Of a stretch of DNA of 47,157 nt, positions 20,850 to 28,796 are shown piece by piece (within the stretch, counting starts at the first letter, position 1; each line of letters starts with the position of its first letter). Below the pieces are notes generated by a model that was not told where the DNA came from, made no database searches, and saw nothing but the letters and a program-made list of their open reading frames with translations. Source of the stretch: Cyanophora paradoxa. Its lineage: Eukaryota; Glaucocystophyceae; Cyanophorales; Cyanophoraceae. The stretch lies in assembly GCA_004431415.1 (NCBI GenBank), contig QPMI01000467.1:1-47157 (forward strand). The letters run 5' to 3'. The position numbers and the translations under genes were made by a program.

Positions 20850-21899
20850 ATGACCTCCCTTTTAGAGATTCCAAACTATGAACTTGCAGCCAAATCACTC
20901 CACAGCACCTCTCATGAAGTAGTTGATTCAACACCTGGGTATATTTGCACTGAAACTTCAAGTAATACCTCTTTCACAGAGAATAATATACTCAGAGTCA
21001 AAGAAATTCGATGTGATCGAAATGGAGGCAAGATACGAACCACAGGTATTATTATCTCTAATAAAAATCAGGTTCAAGCAGGTCAAGTAGTCCCCGATTC
21101 AGCAGTTTATGATAATGTAGGTGGATTCACCACAGCACAGATAGTTACTTTTGGTAACACAAGCAATAATTCGGCTCTTGTAGTAAAGAGTGGAGGGGCA
21201 TACATTGGAGATGGAGCAATTGTGGTGGGGACTGTCACAGCAAATCAATTTAATGTGAGTGGGACAAGTTCATTCACAGGATTGATGACCTTCAATGGTG
21301 GACTATCAGGAGATGTTCAGTATGGAACTATCACAGCTACTACAAGAATTAATGCACCCGAAATAGATAACGGGATAGATGCAAATATGAATTACAAACG
21401 AAATGGAAATACAATATTTTCACTCGAAAAGACATTAGAAAATCTGAATGCAATGACATTTCCCACAAATAGTGGTCTTAAACGAAACTATTGCCCCCGA
21501 CTGTGTATTACAGGGCAAGTTCCTGGTGTGTCAGGGACAGTAACAATTCCAGCAGAAACTTACATCCCTTTCACAAATGGAACTTATATTGTAAACAGTC
21601 ACGGTAGTTTTGATGGGGCAACAACATTCACAGCACCTGTATCAGGAGTTTACAGTGTGTATTTTACAGCAAACAGATTAGGTTCAAATACAAATTCTAC
21701 TACTATTAATATTGAAAAGAATGGATTCGACTTTACTCATTACATGAGATCTGCAATCATGGGCAATAATGCTACAGTATCACTCCAAACTCTGTTACCT
21801 TTAATTGAAGGAGATTCCATTCGAATAAAAAATCGTTCTTCATCAACTTTATTTGATACCATATACTTTTTAGTAATTCACCTTGTGAGTGTTACATAA
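20850..21899 (+). CDS. Fibre-head family protein 1 with C1q-like C-terminus
   Basis: A 349-residue protein from ATG 20850, which follows a TAATTATAAAG late-type sequence 19 bases after the fibre stop. The open frame extends back to 20778 but would overlap the fibre gene. The N-terminal module (RVKEIRCDRNGGKIRTTG, then ALVVKSGGAYIGDG) is shared with the next three large genes. The C-terminal ~140 residues (SFDGATTFTAPVSGVYSVYF) match the C1q/TNF-like jelly roll, which forms trimers and binds ligands. It probably sits on the virion as a receptor-binding or decoration protein. Confidence 0.8.
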   Translation: MTSLLEIPNYELAAKSLHSTSHEVVDSTPGYICTETSSNTSFTENNILRVKEIRCDRNGGKIRTTGIIISNKNQVQAGQVVPDSAVYDNVGGFTTAQIVTFGNTSNNSALVVKSGGAYIGDGAIVVGTVTANQFNVSGTSSFTGLMTFNGGLSGDVQYGTITATTRINAPEIDNGIDANMNYKRNGNTIFSLEKTLENLNAMTFPTNSGLKRNYCPRLCITGQVPGVSGTVTIPAETYIPFTNGTYIVNSHGSFDGATTFTAPVSGVYSVYFTANRLGSNTNSTTINIEKNGFDFTHYMRSAIMGNNATVSLQTLLPLIEGDSIRIKNRSSSTLFDTIYFLVIHLVSVT

Positions 21900-21905
21900 A
21901 TATTA

Positions 21906-21918
21906 TCTGTATAAAATA
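21906..21918 (+). promoter_or_regulatory. Late-type promoter motif
   Basis: TCTGTATAAAATA ends four bases before the ATG at 21923. Almost the same string (TCTCTATAAAATA) precedes the next gene. Confidence 0.5.
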
Positions 21919-21922
21919 AAGA

Positions 21923-22942
21923 ATGTCTACACAAATTGCTGTTCCTGTTTTCTGTTATGCCGCCCCAAAAATACATCAACTTAATCACACTGTCACAGAT
22001 GCAACTCCTGGTTTTATTTGCACTGAAACAACAGGAGCCGATTCATTTTCGCAAAACTCTGTGATTAGATGCAAAGAAATACGATGTGATCGCAATAATG
22101 GAAAGGTGAGAACCACAGGTTTAATCGTTTCAAATAAAAACCAAGTTCAATCGGGTCAAATTGTATCAGATTCAGCTATTTATGATGATGTGGGAGAGGT
22201 CACCACACCAAAGATTGTGACTTTTGATAATACCATTAATAATTCCGCTCTTGTAGTAAGAAGTGGAGGCGCTTATATTGGAAGTGGGGCAATGATTGAT
22301 GGAACCCTTACAGCAAATCAAGTAACCATCACAGGAACAAGCACATTTACAGGTTTGGTTACAGCAACTGCTGGTGTAAGTATTCCAAATTCCACACAAT
22401 CTATAATAACAGCATCTACCAAGGTTGTCACGCCTGAAATTGATACAGGAGCAAACGTCAATCTCGTTTTAAAACGAAATAGTGACATTATTGCAACACT
22501 GGAAGCTAATAGGTTAACTCTTAATTCAAGCTATTTAAAATATGATTCTCAGCCTCGTTTTGCTGCTCGACTTGGATATACTCACACTCCTACTGCTGAA
22601 GCGGCTCTGATGAATTGGCAAACAGTTCATATTAATAATACGGGTTCATTTGATGCAACTTCTGGGAGATTCACAGCTCCTGTTACGGGTCATTACAGAT
22701 TTTCGGCATATTCCTATTCAACAGTGACTGGATTAATTAGGCTAACTCTCAAAGTAAATGATCAAGACCCTGGGGGTTTATCTATTACGACATACAATAA
22801 TATGGCAACAAGCGTAAAACCGGTTTTTCTGAGTGTTATACTCCACATTCCCGAAGGTGAATATGTATCACTCTTCACAGGAACCACAAGTAATTATATA
22901 AATGAAACAAATTTCTCAGGTGAACTTCTGAGTATCACATAA
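21923..22942 (+). CDS. Fibre-head family protein 2 with C1q-like C-terminus
   Basis: A 339-residue paralogue of the preceding protein. The N-terminal module is very similar (RCKEIRCDRNNGKVRTTG, IVSNKNQVQSGQIV, SALVVRSGGAYIGSGA). The C-terminus is a C1q-like domain (QPRFAARLG, GSFDATSGRFTAPVTGHYRF) but much diverged from protein 1. This split of conserved stem and variable head is what is expected of attachment proteins under selection on receptor choice. It has its own late-type promoter and is unbroken. Confidence 0.8.
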   Translation: MSTQIAVPVFCYAAPKIHQLNHTVTDATPGFICTETTGADSFSQNSVIRCKEIRCDRNNGKVRTTGLIVSNKNQVQSGQIVSDSAIYDDVGEVTTPKIVTFDNTINNSALVVRSGGAYIGSGAMIDGTLTANQVTITGTSTFTGLVTATAGVSIPNSTQSIITASTKVVTPEIDTGANVNLVLKRNSDIIATLEANRLTLNSSYLKYDSQPRFAARLGYTHTPTAEAALMNWQTVHINNTGSFDATSGRFTAPVTGHYRFSAYSYSTVTGLIRLTLKVNDQDPGGLSITTYNNMATSVKPVFLSVILHIPEGEYVSLFTGTTSNYINETNFSGELLSIT

Positions 22943-22948
22943 ATTTTC

Positions 22949-22961
22949 TCTCTATAAAATA
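22949..22961 (+). promoter_or_regulatory. Late-type promoter motif
   Basis: TCTCTATAAAATA ends three bases before the ATG at 22965. Confidence 0.5.
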
Positions 22962-22964
22962 GGA

Positions 22965-23231
22965 ATGTCGAATATATACCAAGTGGGTCTCTCAGATACC
23001 GAAAAGTTGGGAATGGAATATTGTGCTGCTTCTGTTCAAGCATGGATTGATAATGTAGTTCATAACAGGGCAAGAATTGCAATTGATGAGATTGTTCAGA
23101 AAGAAATTCAATCTTGCATCTCATCAGGAGTTCAAATACCAACCTCCAAGGAAGCGATTGTTTTACAGGCATTCCAAAGGGGAACTGTAAAGAAAGGCAT
23201 CGAGTATAATAATGTCACAGAAGAACAATGA
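22965..23231 (+). CDS. Small helical protein in fibre block, unknown
   Basis: An 88-residue, mostly helical protein (SVQAWIDNVVHNRARIAIDE, IVQKEIQSCISSGVQIPTSK). The arrangement recalls small phage proteins encoded among tail genes, but I cannot assign a family. It overlaps by four bases a longer frame of the next gene, whose likely start is further on at 23267. It lies between fibre-head paralogues 2 and 3, so a chaperone or adaptor for fibres is a contextual guess. Confidence 0.6.
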   Translation: MSNIYQVGLSDTEKLGMEYCAASVQAWIDNVVHNRARIAIDEIVQKEIQSCISSGVQIPTSKEAIVLQAFQRGTVKKGIEYNNVTEEQ

Positions 23232-23266
23232 ACATTAATTTTCTTTCCTTCTTAGTAAAAGAAGCA

Positions 23267-24112
23267 ATGGGTGAATATAATCGAGTTCAACTGCCTATAT
23301 ATTCCCTTGGATCCCCTGCAATGCATTTTCGCCAGCATGAGGTAAATGATGAGGTTCGTGGTTTAGAATCCACAGAGAGACCCAACTCCAATGGTAACTC
23401 CTTTGATAAAAATTCGATTATTCGAGTTAAAGAGCTGAGAGCTGATAAGAATTCTGGTGTGGTTAAAACAACTCGACTTCTTGTGACTAATGCAAACTTC
23501 TTCCAACCTACCAATGGAGGTCCAGATGCTTACAGTGTTGATCTGAAAGCCCTCGATTTCGACAAGAATTCTGCAGCTGTTACTGTGAGATCAGGAGGAG
23601 CATTTATTGGGGGTGGCTGTCGAATTTCAGGTCAGCTTTCATCCTCAATTTCGTATAATGATGTCCCAGATACTCTAGAGCAAAATGTAGAAGACCCCCA
23701 ACGAATTCGATTATATACTCCTGTTGCACAGCAGCCATTAATTCAATTTTACATTGGATATACTGTTACTCTTGAAAACTCGGAATTAATTGAAGGAACC
23801 AAAAGAGTACTGAGAGGTCTTGCGATTCCATCTGCAATGCTTTCCCTTTGTAGAGCCAACAACAATCAAGTAGGTCATAGATACTATTTCAATGTTCAGG
23901 GATATAATCATTTCGGTTATGGCTACTGTGTTTATAATAATAATTTCACCTTTGACTTGTTTGTTACTGATATTGGGTTATATACTATAACTCTTATCGG
24001 TTTGAGAACAGATATAGCCGCTGTATCAGCTCTTAGAGGTGTAACTCCTGATACTCTTTCAGTTACAGGGTTTTACATGGAGCCAGATGTAATTGATGAC
24101 CCAACCCCATAA
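23267..24112 (+). CDS. Fibre-head family protein 3
   Basis: A 281-residue protein from MGEYNRVQLPIYSLGSPAMH. The frame is open to 23228, but the downstream Met aligns with the starts of the other family members. The shared N-terminal module is clear: IIRVKELRADKNSGVVKTTR, LLVTNANF, VTVRSGGAFIGGG. The C-terminal ~130 residues (FDLFVTDIGLYTITLIGLRT) are beta-rich but not C1q-like by eye, and resemble only the next paralogue. The family thus has at least two kinds of head. Confidence 0.75.
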   Translation: MGEYNRVQLPIYSLGSPAMHFRQHEVNDEVRGLESTERPNSNGNSFDKNSIIRVKELRADKNSGVVKTTRLLVTNANFFQPTNGGPDAYSVDLKALDFDKNSAAVTVRSGGAFIGGGCRISGQLSSSISYNDVPDTLEQNVEDPQRIRLYTPVAQQPLIQFYIGYTVTLENSELIEGTKRVLRGLAIPSAMLSLCRANNNQVGHRYYFNVQGYNHFGYGYCVYNNNFTFDLFVTDIGLYTITLIGLRTDIAAVSALRGVTPDTLSVTGFYMEPDVIDDPTP

Positions 24113-24135
24113 AAGATATATCCCTTTAATGTAAA

Positions 24136-24969
24136 ATGGCTGAGCAACCCCCACTTGAACGAATTATTACACCTCAACTATCATTAGCTGCCCCAGCAAA
24201 CCATGTTTTACAGCATGCTACTTTTGATGATGTGGAAGGTCTCCAATCCACAGAGGTCCAACCTACAATGAACACCTTTGGTTCCACCCACAAACTGAGA
24301 TTACAGGAACTCAGATGTGATAAAAATAATGGAATAGTTAAGACAACTAAGCTACTTGTCACAAATGCAAACTTTTCTGCTCATTATGGAGACCCAGATA
24401 GCTATGGAGATCCTCTGTCTACTTATTCTTTTGAATCTAGGTCGGGAGCTATTAACTGCAAATCGGGGGGAGCTTATATTGGTGATGGTCTTAGGGTTGG
24501 TGGGGCTGTTGGAGCGCCTTTATTTGTGAATGATCAACCCAATCCTATTGATCCCAATACAAGAATTCGAACCTATGTCCCCAGCATGAATGCCCCATAC
24601 ATTATAAAGATATTCCCCATTGTTGTAAATGAACAAACAGCAGTAGTAGACTCCCTTGTTGAGATTGGTGACCACTACAAGGTAGTTGTGGATATCCCAC
24701 CAGATGTTTATGCTCTTTGTCAAGTAGAGGGTGGAACTCCTAATTTTGCTGTTGTGATCACCCCATATGATAATTTCGGAATTGCTTATCATGGAGTCAA
24801 TTTCGGTTTGGAAGACTACCAGTTTCTGGTTAGAGCCACCAAGTTTGGTATCTACAAGTGTGTATTATATGCTGAGAGAACCGATTTTATTGCAAAGCAG
24901 AATACCTATGCTGAATACTATGGGACAAATCGATATTTCCCCATTTTTGGGCAGGATACTGCTCCATAA
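24136..24969 (+). CDS. Fibre-head family protein 4
   Basis: A 277-residue paralogue of protein 3: LRLQELRCDKNNGIVKTTKL, LVTNANF, INCKSGGAYIGDG in the N-terminal module. The C-terminal head has YKVVVDIPPDVYALCQVEGG and FLVRATKFGIYKCVLYAERT, matching the layout of protein 3 (IPSAMLSLCRANN, DIGLYTITLIGLRT). It starts at an ATG after an AT-rich late-type sequence and is unbroken. Probably a virion surface protein; no outside family was recognised for the head. Confidence 0.75.
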   Translation: MAEQPPLERIITPQLSLAAPANHVLQHATFDDVEGLQSTEVQPTMNTFGSTHKLRLQELRCDKNNGIVKTTKLLVTNANFSAHYGDPDSYGDPLSTYSFESRSGAINCKSGGAYIGDGLRVGGAVGAPLFVNDQPNPIDPNTRIRTYVPSMNAPYIIKIFPIVVNEQTAVVDSLVEIGDHYKVVVDIPPDVYALCQVEGGTPNFAVVITPYDNFGIAYHGVNFGLEDYQFLVRATKFGIYKCVLYAERTDFIAKQNTYAEYYGTNRYFPIFGQDTAP

Positions 24970-24991
24970 GAATATTGGTTATATATAGAGT

Positions 24992-25264
24992 ATGGATAGT
25001 AAAACAAAAAAGTTTATTGATGCTGCTATGACAGTTCATGGTAAAGATAAATTCGATTACAGTGAGACACATTACATCAAAGCTCAAGAGAAAGTATCTG
25101 TTAGATGTTTGCAGTGTAACAAGGTGATCCTTACATATCCCTTTAATCATGTGAAGGGATCAGGTTGTAGGGAATGCAACAAAAAGCATTCTCAGGCTTA
25201 CAGGAAAAGGGCTACTTCATCAATCAAAGTAGAGTACAGGGATATTTGCATTAGGTTCGATTAG
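24992..25264 (+). CDS. Zinc-ribbon protein with DUF723-like pattern
   Basis: A 90-residue protein. FIDAAMTVHGKDKFDYSETH, then CLQCNKVILTYPFNHVKGSG and CRECNKKH follow the 'HG.kYDYs...C..C..F...p..H..G.gCp.C' pattern of the DUF723/homing-endonuclease-associated zinc domain found in phages and giant viruses. Four Cys in two CxxC pairs would bind one zinc. Here the domain stands alone without a nuclease. DNA binding is likely. It may be the remnant of a homing endonuclease or a regulator. Confidence 0.65.
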   Translation: MDSKTKKFIDAAMTVHGKDKFDYSETHYIKAQEKVSVRCLQCNKVILTYPFNHVKGSGCRECNKKHSQAYRKRATSSIKVEYRDICIRFD

Positions 25265-25293
25265 GTTTAATTAATTTTTCTAAGGTATTCTTA

Positions 25294-25692
25294 ATGGAGA
25301 CTAAATACAGAGGCTTTCATGTAATGCTTGATTACAAGGCTAAAACAGCTATAGCAACAGGCTATGAGCATGTTAGCTTTCTTGGTAATTGGATTATGAG
25401 AACCCTTGAACAAGCAATATTGAGACAAGGTATTAGGATTGTTCATAAACACTGTGAGATATTTGATGGCAAACTATCACCTCCTGGTTTTGCATTGGTT
25501 CTGCTATTAGATGAAAGCCATTGCACAGCTCATTGTTATTCCAATGAAGGCATGTTAGCAATTGATATATTCAGTTGTGGTAAAGAAGCTCAGCATAAAA
25601 CACAATCAGTAGCAGATGAGATCGATAAAACAATGAATTTCTTAACATTTGAGAAGACTGAGAGACATAAACATGATAGATTCCCGTTTTGA
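25294..25692 (+). CDS. speD: S-adenosylmethionine decarboxylase, bacterial SpeD type
   Basis: A 132-residue protein matching the short prokaryotic AdoMet decarboxylase, a pyruvoyl enzyme that makes decarboxylated AdoMet for spermidine synthesis. The processing site is LLLDESHCTAH, with self-cleavage expected between Glu74 and Ser75, so Ser75 becomes the pyruvoyl group. His80 and Cys95 (AIDIFSCG) sit 5 and 20 residues after it, the same spacing as Ser63, His68 and Cys83 of the characterised Thermotoga enzyme. HKHCEIFDGKLSPPGFALVL is the strand region before it. All expected catalytic residues are present, so the enzyme should be active. No other polyamine gene is in the window. Neighbouring host DNA is GC-rich while this gene has element-like AT-rich codons. 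Confidence 0.88.
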   Translation: METKYRGFHVMLDYKAKTAIATGYEHVSFLGNWIMRTLEQAILRQGIRIVHKHCEIFDGKLSPPGFALVLLLDESHCTAHCYSNEGMLAIDIFSCGKEAQHKTQSVADEIDKTMNFLTFEKTERHKHDRFPF

Positions 25693-25749
25693 TGGGTTTC
25701 TATAATGAATTTCTAAAGGATTCCTTTGTTTTCTAACAATAACATTGAT

Positions 25750-25798
25750 AAGCTACTGTAACAAAAAGATATAATATATCCTTTCACTACAGTAGCTT
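25750..25798 (+). terminator. Hairpin downstream of speD
   Basis: AAGCTACTGTA (25750-25760) pairs perfectly with TACAGTAGCTT (25788-25798) across a 27-base AT-rich loop, 58 bases after the speD stop. A transcript-end role is inferred. Confidence 0.5.
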
Positions 25799-26153
25799 TA
25801 TACAATGATTATTTTCCGGATTCCGGACATTTTTTACGATAGAATTCTATTGTAAGTAATTGGAATAATGTTCGATTTCATTACAGTAAAATTCAACATT
25901 CCCCTAGATTCCCCCTATTATATAATATTTATATTTAAGTGGAATCAAGGTTGACTCATATTAATCGTAAAAGTAGTAATAGTATATGGATTTTGTTACG
26001 AATTCAATGCAAGGGTTGACTAAGTGGGTTGAGTTGACTCAAATTTCACAGGAAATAACAATGAATCAGAGTATAAAATGCATTTTTTGAATCAACTACA
26101 CCAACTAACACTGAGATTTTCACAATATATGAGATCCTTACTGAATATGGTAT

Positions 26154-26244
26154 GTGTCACAGGTGTCACAGGTTTATCCCAGCTCAAGCCCTATAAAGAG
26201 TGATTTTCCCTTTCGATGGGATGGACCTGTGACACCTGTGACAC
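26154..26244. repeat. Large interrupted palindrome, copy 2
   Basis: GTGTCACAGGTGTCACAGGT (26154-26173) and ACCTGTGACACCTGTGACAC (26225-26244) are perfect 20-base complements around 51 bases containing ATCCCAGCT and GCCCTATAAAG. Arms, spacing and the ATCCCA/CTATAAA spacer words match copy 1 at 8951-9042. Confidence 0.85.
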
Positions 26245-26498
26245 CCAATTATTCATTAAATTCCTAAGGGTCCCCCCTTAGACTCAATAAAACAATGATA
26301 AAAACATATAAGTTTCATGTATAATTACGATTGAATTCAATAAGAGATCGATTTGTTTTATTTAACAAATGAATCTTTTATGGATCTTAATCGAGTTTAG
26401 CGATATATTTCCGATTAAATGAATTAAATTTAATTAAATTTAATCGAGAAAGTACATGAATATAATATCGATTAAATCAATTACCTTTTAGACCAATC

Positions 26499-26781
26499 AC
26501 ACATAGTAAAATGCGGAGTTTTAACCAGAGGCAAGATCTAATTGAGATTCAGTTATATTATTCGGAAATATATACAGATTATCGATAGAATCAGTAAGAC
26601 TAATCGGAAAATAAGAGAAATTTACGATAAAATATCGAAAAGAATACAAAATAATCGAAATAATTGAATATTCGATAAGATATACACAGATTATCGATTG
26701 ATTGAAATAGAATATACGAGATATATCAACAAAATCAATTAAGATAAGCCGAGGGTTAAAACTCCGCATTTTACTATGTGT
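26499..26781. repeat. 28-bp inverted repeat at right end of element
   Basis: The 28 bases at 26499-26526 (beginning ACACATAGTAAAATGCGG) recur exactly inverted at 26754-26781, around 227 bases of very AT-rich sequence with repeated CAGATTATCGAT and TCGAT words. The outer copy abuts the coding sequence of the spliced nuclear gene. No target-site duplication is visible at the two outer edges (CCAATC against CTTCGA), so a simple MITE is not supported. A compound element terminus is more likely. Confidence 0.85.
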
Positions 26782-28796
26782 CTTCGAGTTTCGGGAGGCG
26801 ACAGGTCCGATTCCGGGAGTGGATGCTGCAACAAATTGCGGAACTGCTGAGCAGTCATCGGAGACCAAACACGTGAAAATGTCATCGATTGATAGCGGAA
26901 GCTGCGGAGTGCTGAAATTGGAGCCACTAGCACAAGGCACAACTGGTCCAGATGAACTGCCCGTTGATGTAATCATCGGCCCAACTGAACTCTGTAGGGT
27001 ATCCGCAGATGCAGATAAAGATTTGACCATCCACGCCACCCGAGCCTTACGCGACAGAAATTTCAAGGACTTCCGCTCATTTTCCACTATGGTCGACGTC
27101 GCTGGTATAAGCTGAACAGGGATCAGAAAATACAAATGTCGAGCTGGATATCGGGAGACCACTCACCGATAGTGCCTCACCCACGTTTCCGCTTCTGCCA
27201 CCGGAATGGCCAGGAGGTGTATCCGACTGGGATCCAACGAAGGTCATCAAAAAAAACCAAGTAAGAGAATCGCACAGATATGCATTCACCGACAAAGAAA
27301 CACTGTCAATGTCGCTAGCATCAGCATCCTTCGATACAACACAAAGAATCAAACGGGAATCATCGACACATATATATAGAGTAAACTACTCACACGATCA
27401 GCACCGTTGTCGTCATCATCGGAATCACCCGTTCTCGCCTTTTCCCAGCCTAATATACAAAACACCGCATATTCAAAGGGGAATCATAAATAGTGCGATT
27501 GAGTACAACTATTAATCACTCACGCCGCTGGCATCGCGTCGGGGAACAGTTACTTTGCTTGCTTTCCGCTTTTTGGACGCAGAACGGCCTTGGTGTGCAA
27601 CCATTCCTTGTGTCGAACCCGGAGACTTTTTGCTACTTGCACCAGTCGATACACGCGTGCGCCGTCTGTCAGCAGCATCTTCCTTGGACTGATCCTGGTA
27701 GGATCGTAGTGAATAATTGAGGATGTTCAAATGGTGTGATAAATATTAATTGAACCCGCACCGGTGCATCAGAAGATGAACTACAGATTTTATACTTTTT
27801 TCCGTCGACTTGAAACTGGACAACTGCAGGATTCGATCGTTGGCGGTCACCTGCTCATGTTAAATAAGCAGACACTCGAACAGATTTAATTAAGGATTCC
27901 ATCAGGATAGGCCCAAAAATCAACCTCACCATCTGGCTCTTCTCGTATCTTACCACTGCGACGTGAACCAGGTACACTCGCTCCTGCGACACCTTGTTGA
28001 ATAGCAGCTGCAAATAGGCCAGCAACGATCAACGACAGATAATTATCGCGTGTTTTTCTACCAAACCTTGGTCGGGGACCGACGGAGAGGCAGGTGATGG
28101 CACCGGCAAGACGGCCAGAGAACGGGCTTCCATGTCACTCGCCGGCCCAATGCATCGCCCCCCATGAAACCCGGCTGTTCGGGAGGTGCGAATGCCGAAC
28201 CGGAATCCTGCACAGGGATCAGCGTGAAGGCAAACGCATGGGGAACCGCAACGGCGACTACATCATCGCCGACTCGCAGGCTGGAACGCCGATTGGGTAG
28301 ACGTGACGGTTGCGGGTCAACTCCACGGTCCGCACAATGGGACATGCGAGCACTCCGCGCAGAGAGACGGGCCTCCAAAAGTTTACTGCCAAGCTTGGGT
28401 GACCCGTCGCGGGCTGCAACGCGGCTCAGAACCTGCGAACTTGTCATTGGAATTAATAGACGGGCCAGTTGAAAGAGCGCACGACATACCGATTTAATGG
28501 CATCGGATTGTTGAAGCCCACGCTGACCGGATGAATCATGTAGGCCAACACGAGGCTCGTCGGCAGGAGGTTCCGAGGATTGCTAGGTAACAGTTGGTGA
28601 GAAAATAAAATAAATAACAATAAGCCAAGCAAAACGCATGCAGTCACCAACGATAACAGCATGTCCGAGTACCTCTGAATCGCGTCCTCATTGCGTGCAA
28701 TCTGATGTAGATCTGAAATCTGAGAAGTCCATAAACGCGCAAAATATATTAATCATACATTTCAAATGATGCAGGTCAAAAAACATGAGAACCCAC

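Larger units (their letters stand above)
25693..26498. other. Non-coding right subterminal region
   Basis: About 800 bases without a supportable gene. It holds a hairpin (25750-25798), GTTGACT direct repeats (about 25950-26040), the second large palindrome (26154-26244), and AATTAAATTTAATTAAATTT self-complementary tracts near 26425. Confidence 0.7.
1..26781. mobile_element. Maverick/Polinton-like integrated virus (left end outside window)
   Basis: An AT-rich, intron-free block of about 25 tightly packed genes includes the Polinton core set: RVE-type integrase, protein-primed DNA polymerase B, primase-SF3 helicase, FtsK/HerA-like ATPase, major capsid protein and penton-like proteins. The right limit is placed at 26781, where a 28-bp inverted-repeat sequence abuts coding sequence of a spliced nuclear gene and base composition changes. 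No matching terminal repeat is visible near position 1, so the left end is probably outside the window. At 26.8 kb or more it is larger than a typical 15-20 kb Polinton. The extra length is mostly the fibre/attachment block at 16.5-25 kb. No adenovirus-type maturation protease was recognised. Confidence 0.9.

Noticed and set aside
26499-26781. A 283-bp MITE inserted at the element edge
   Set aside because: The 28-bp inverted repeats fit, but no target duplication flanks them, and the composition change occurs only at the outer edge. Kept as a possibility only.
26521-27162. 213-codon minus-strand protein spanning the junction
   Set aside because: The part below 26782 is AT-rich element terminus read by chance after the truncated host exon.
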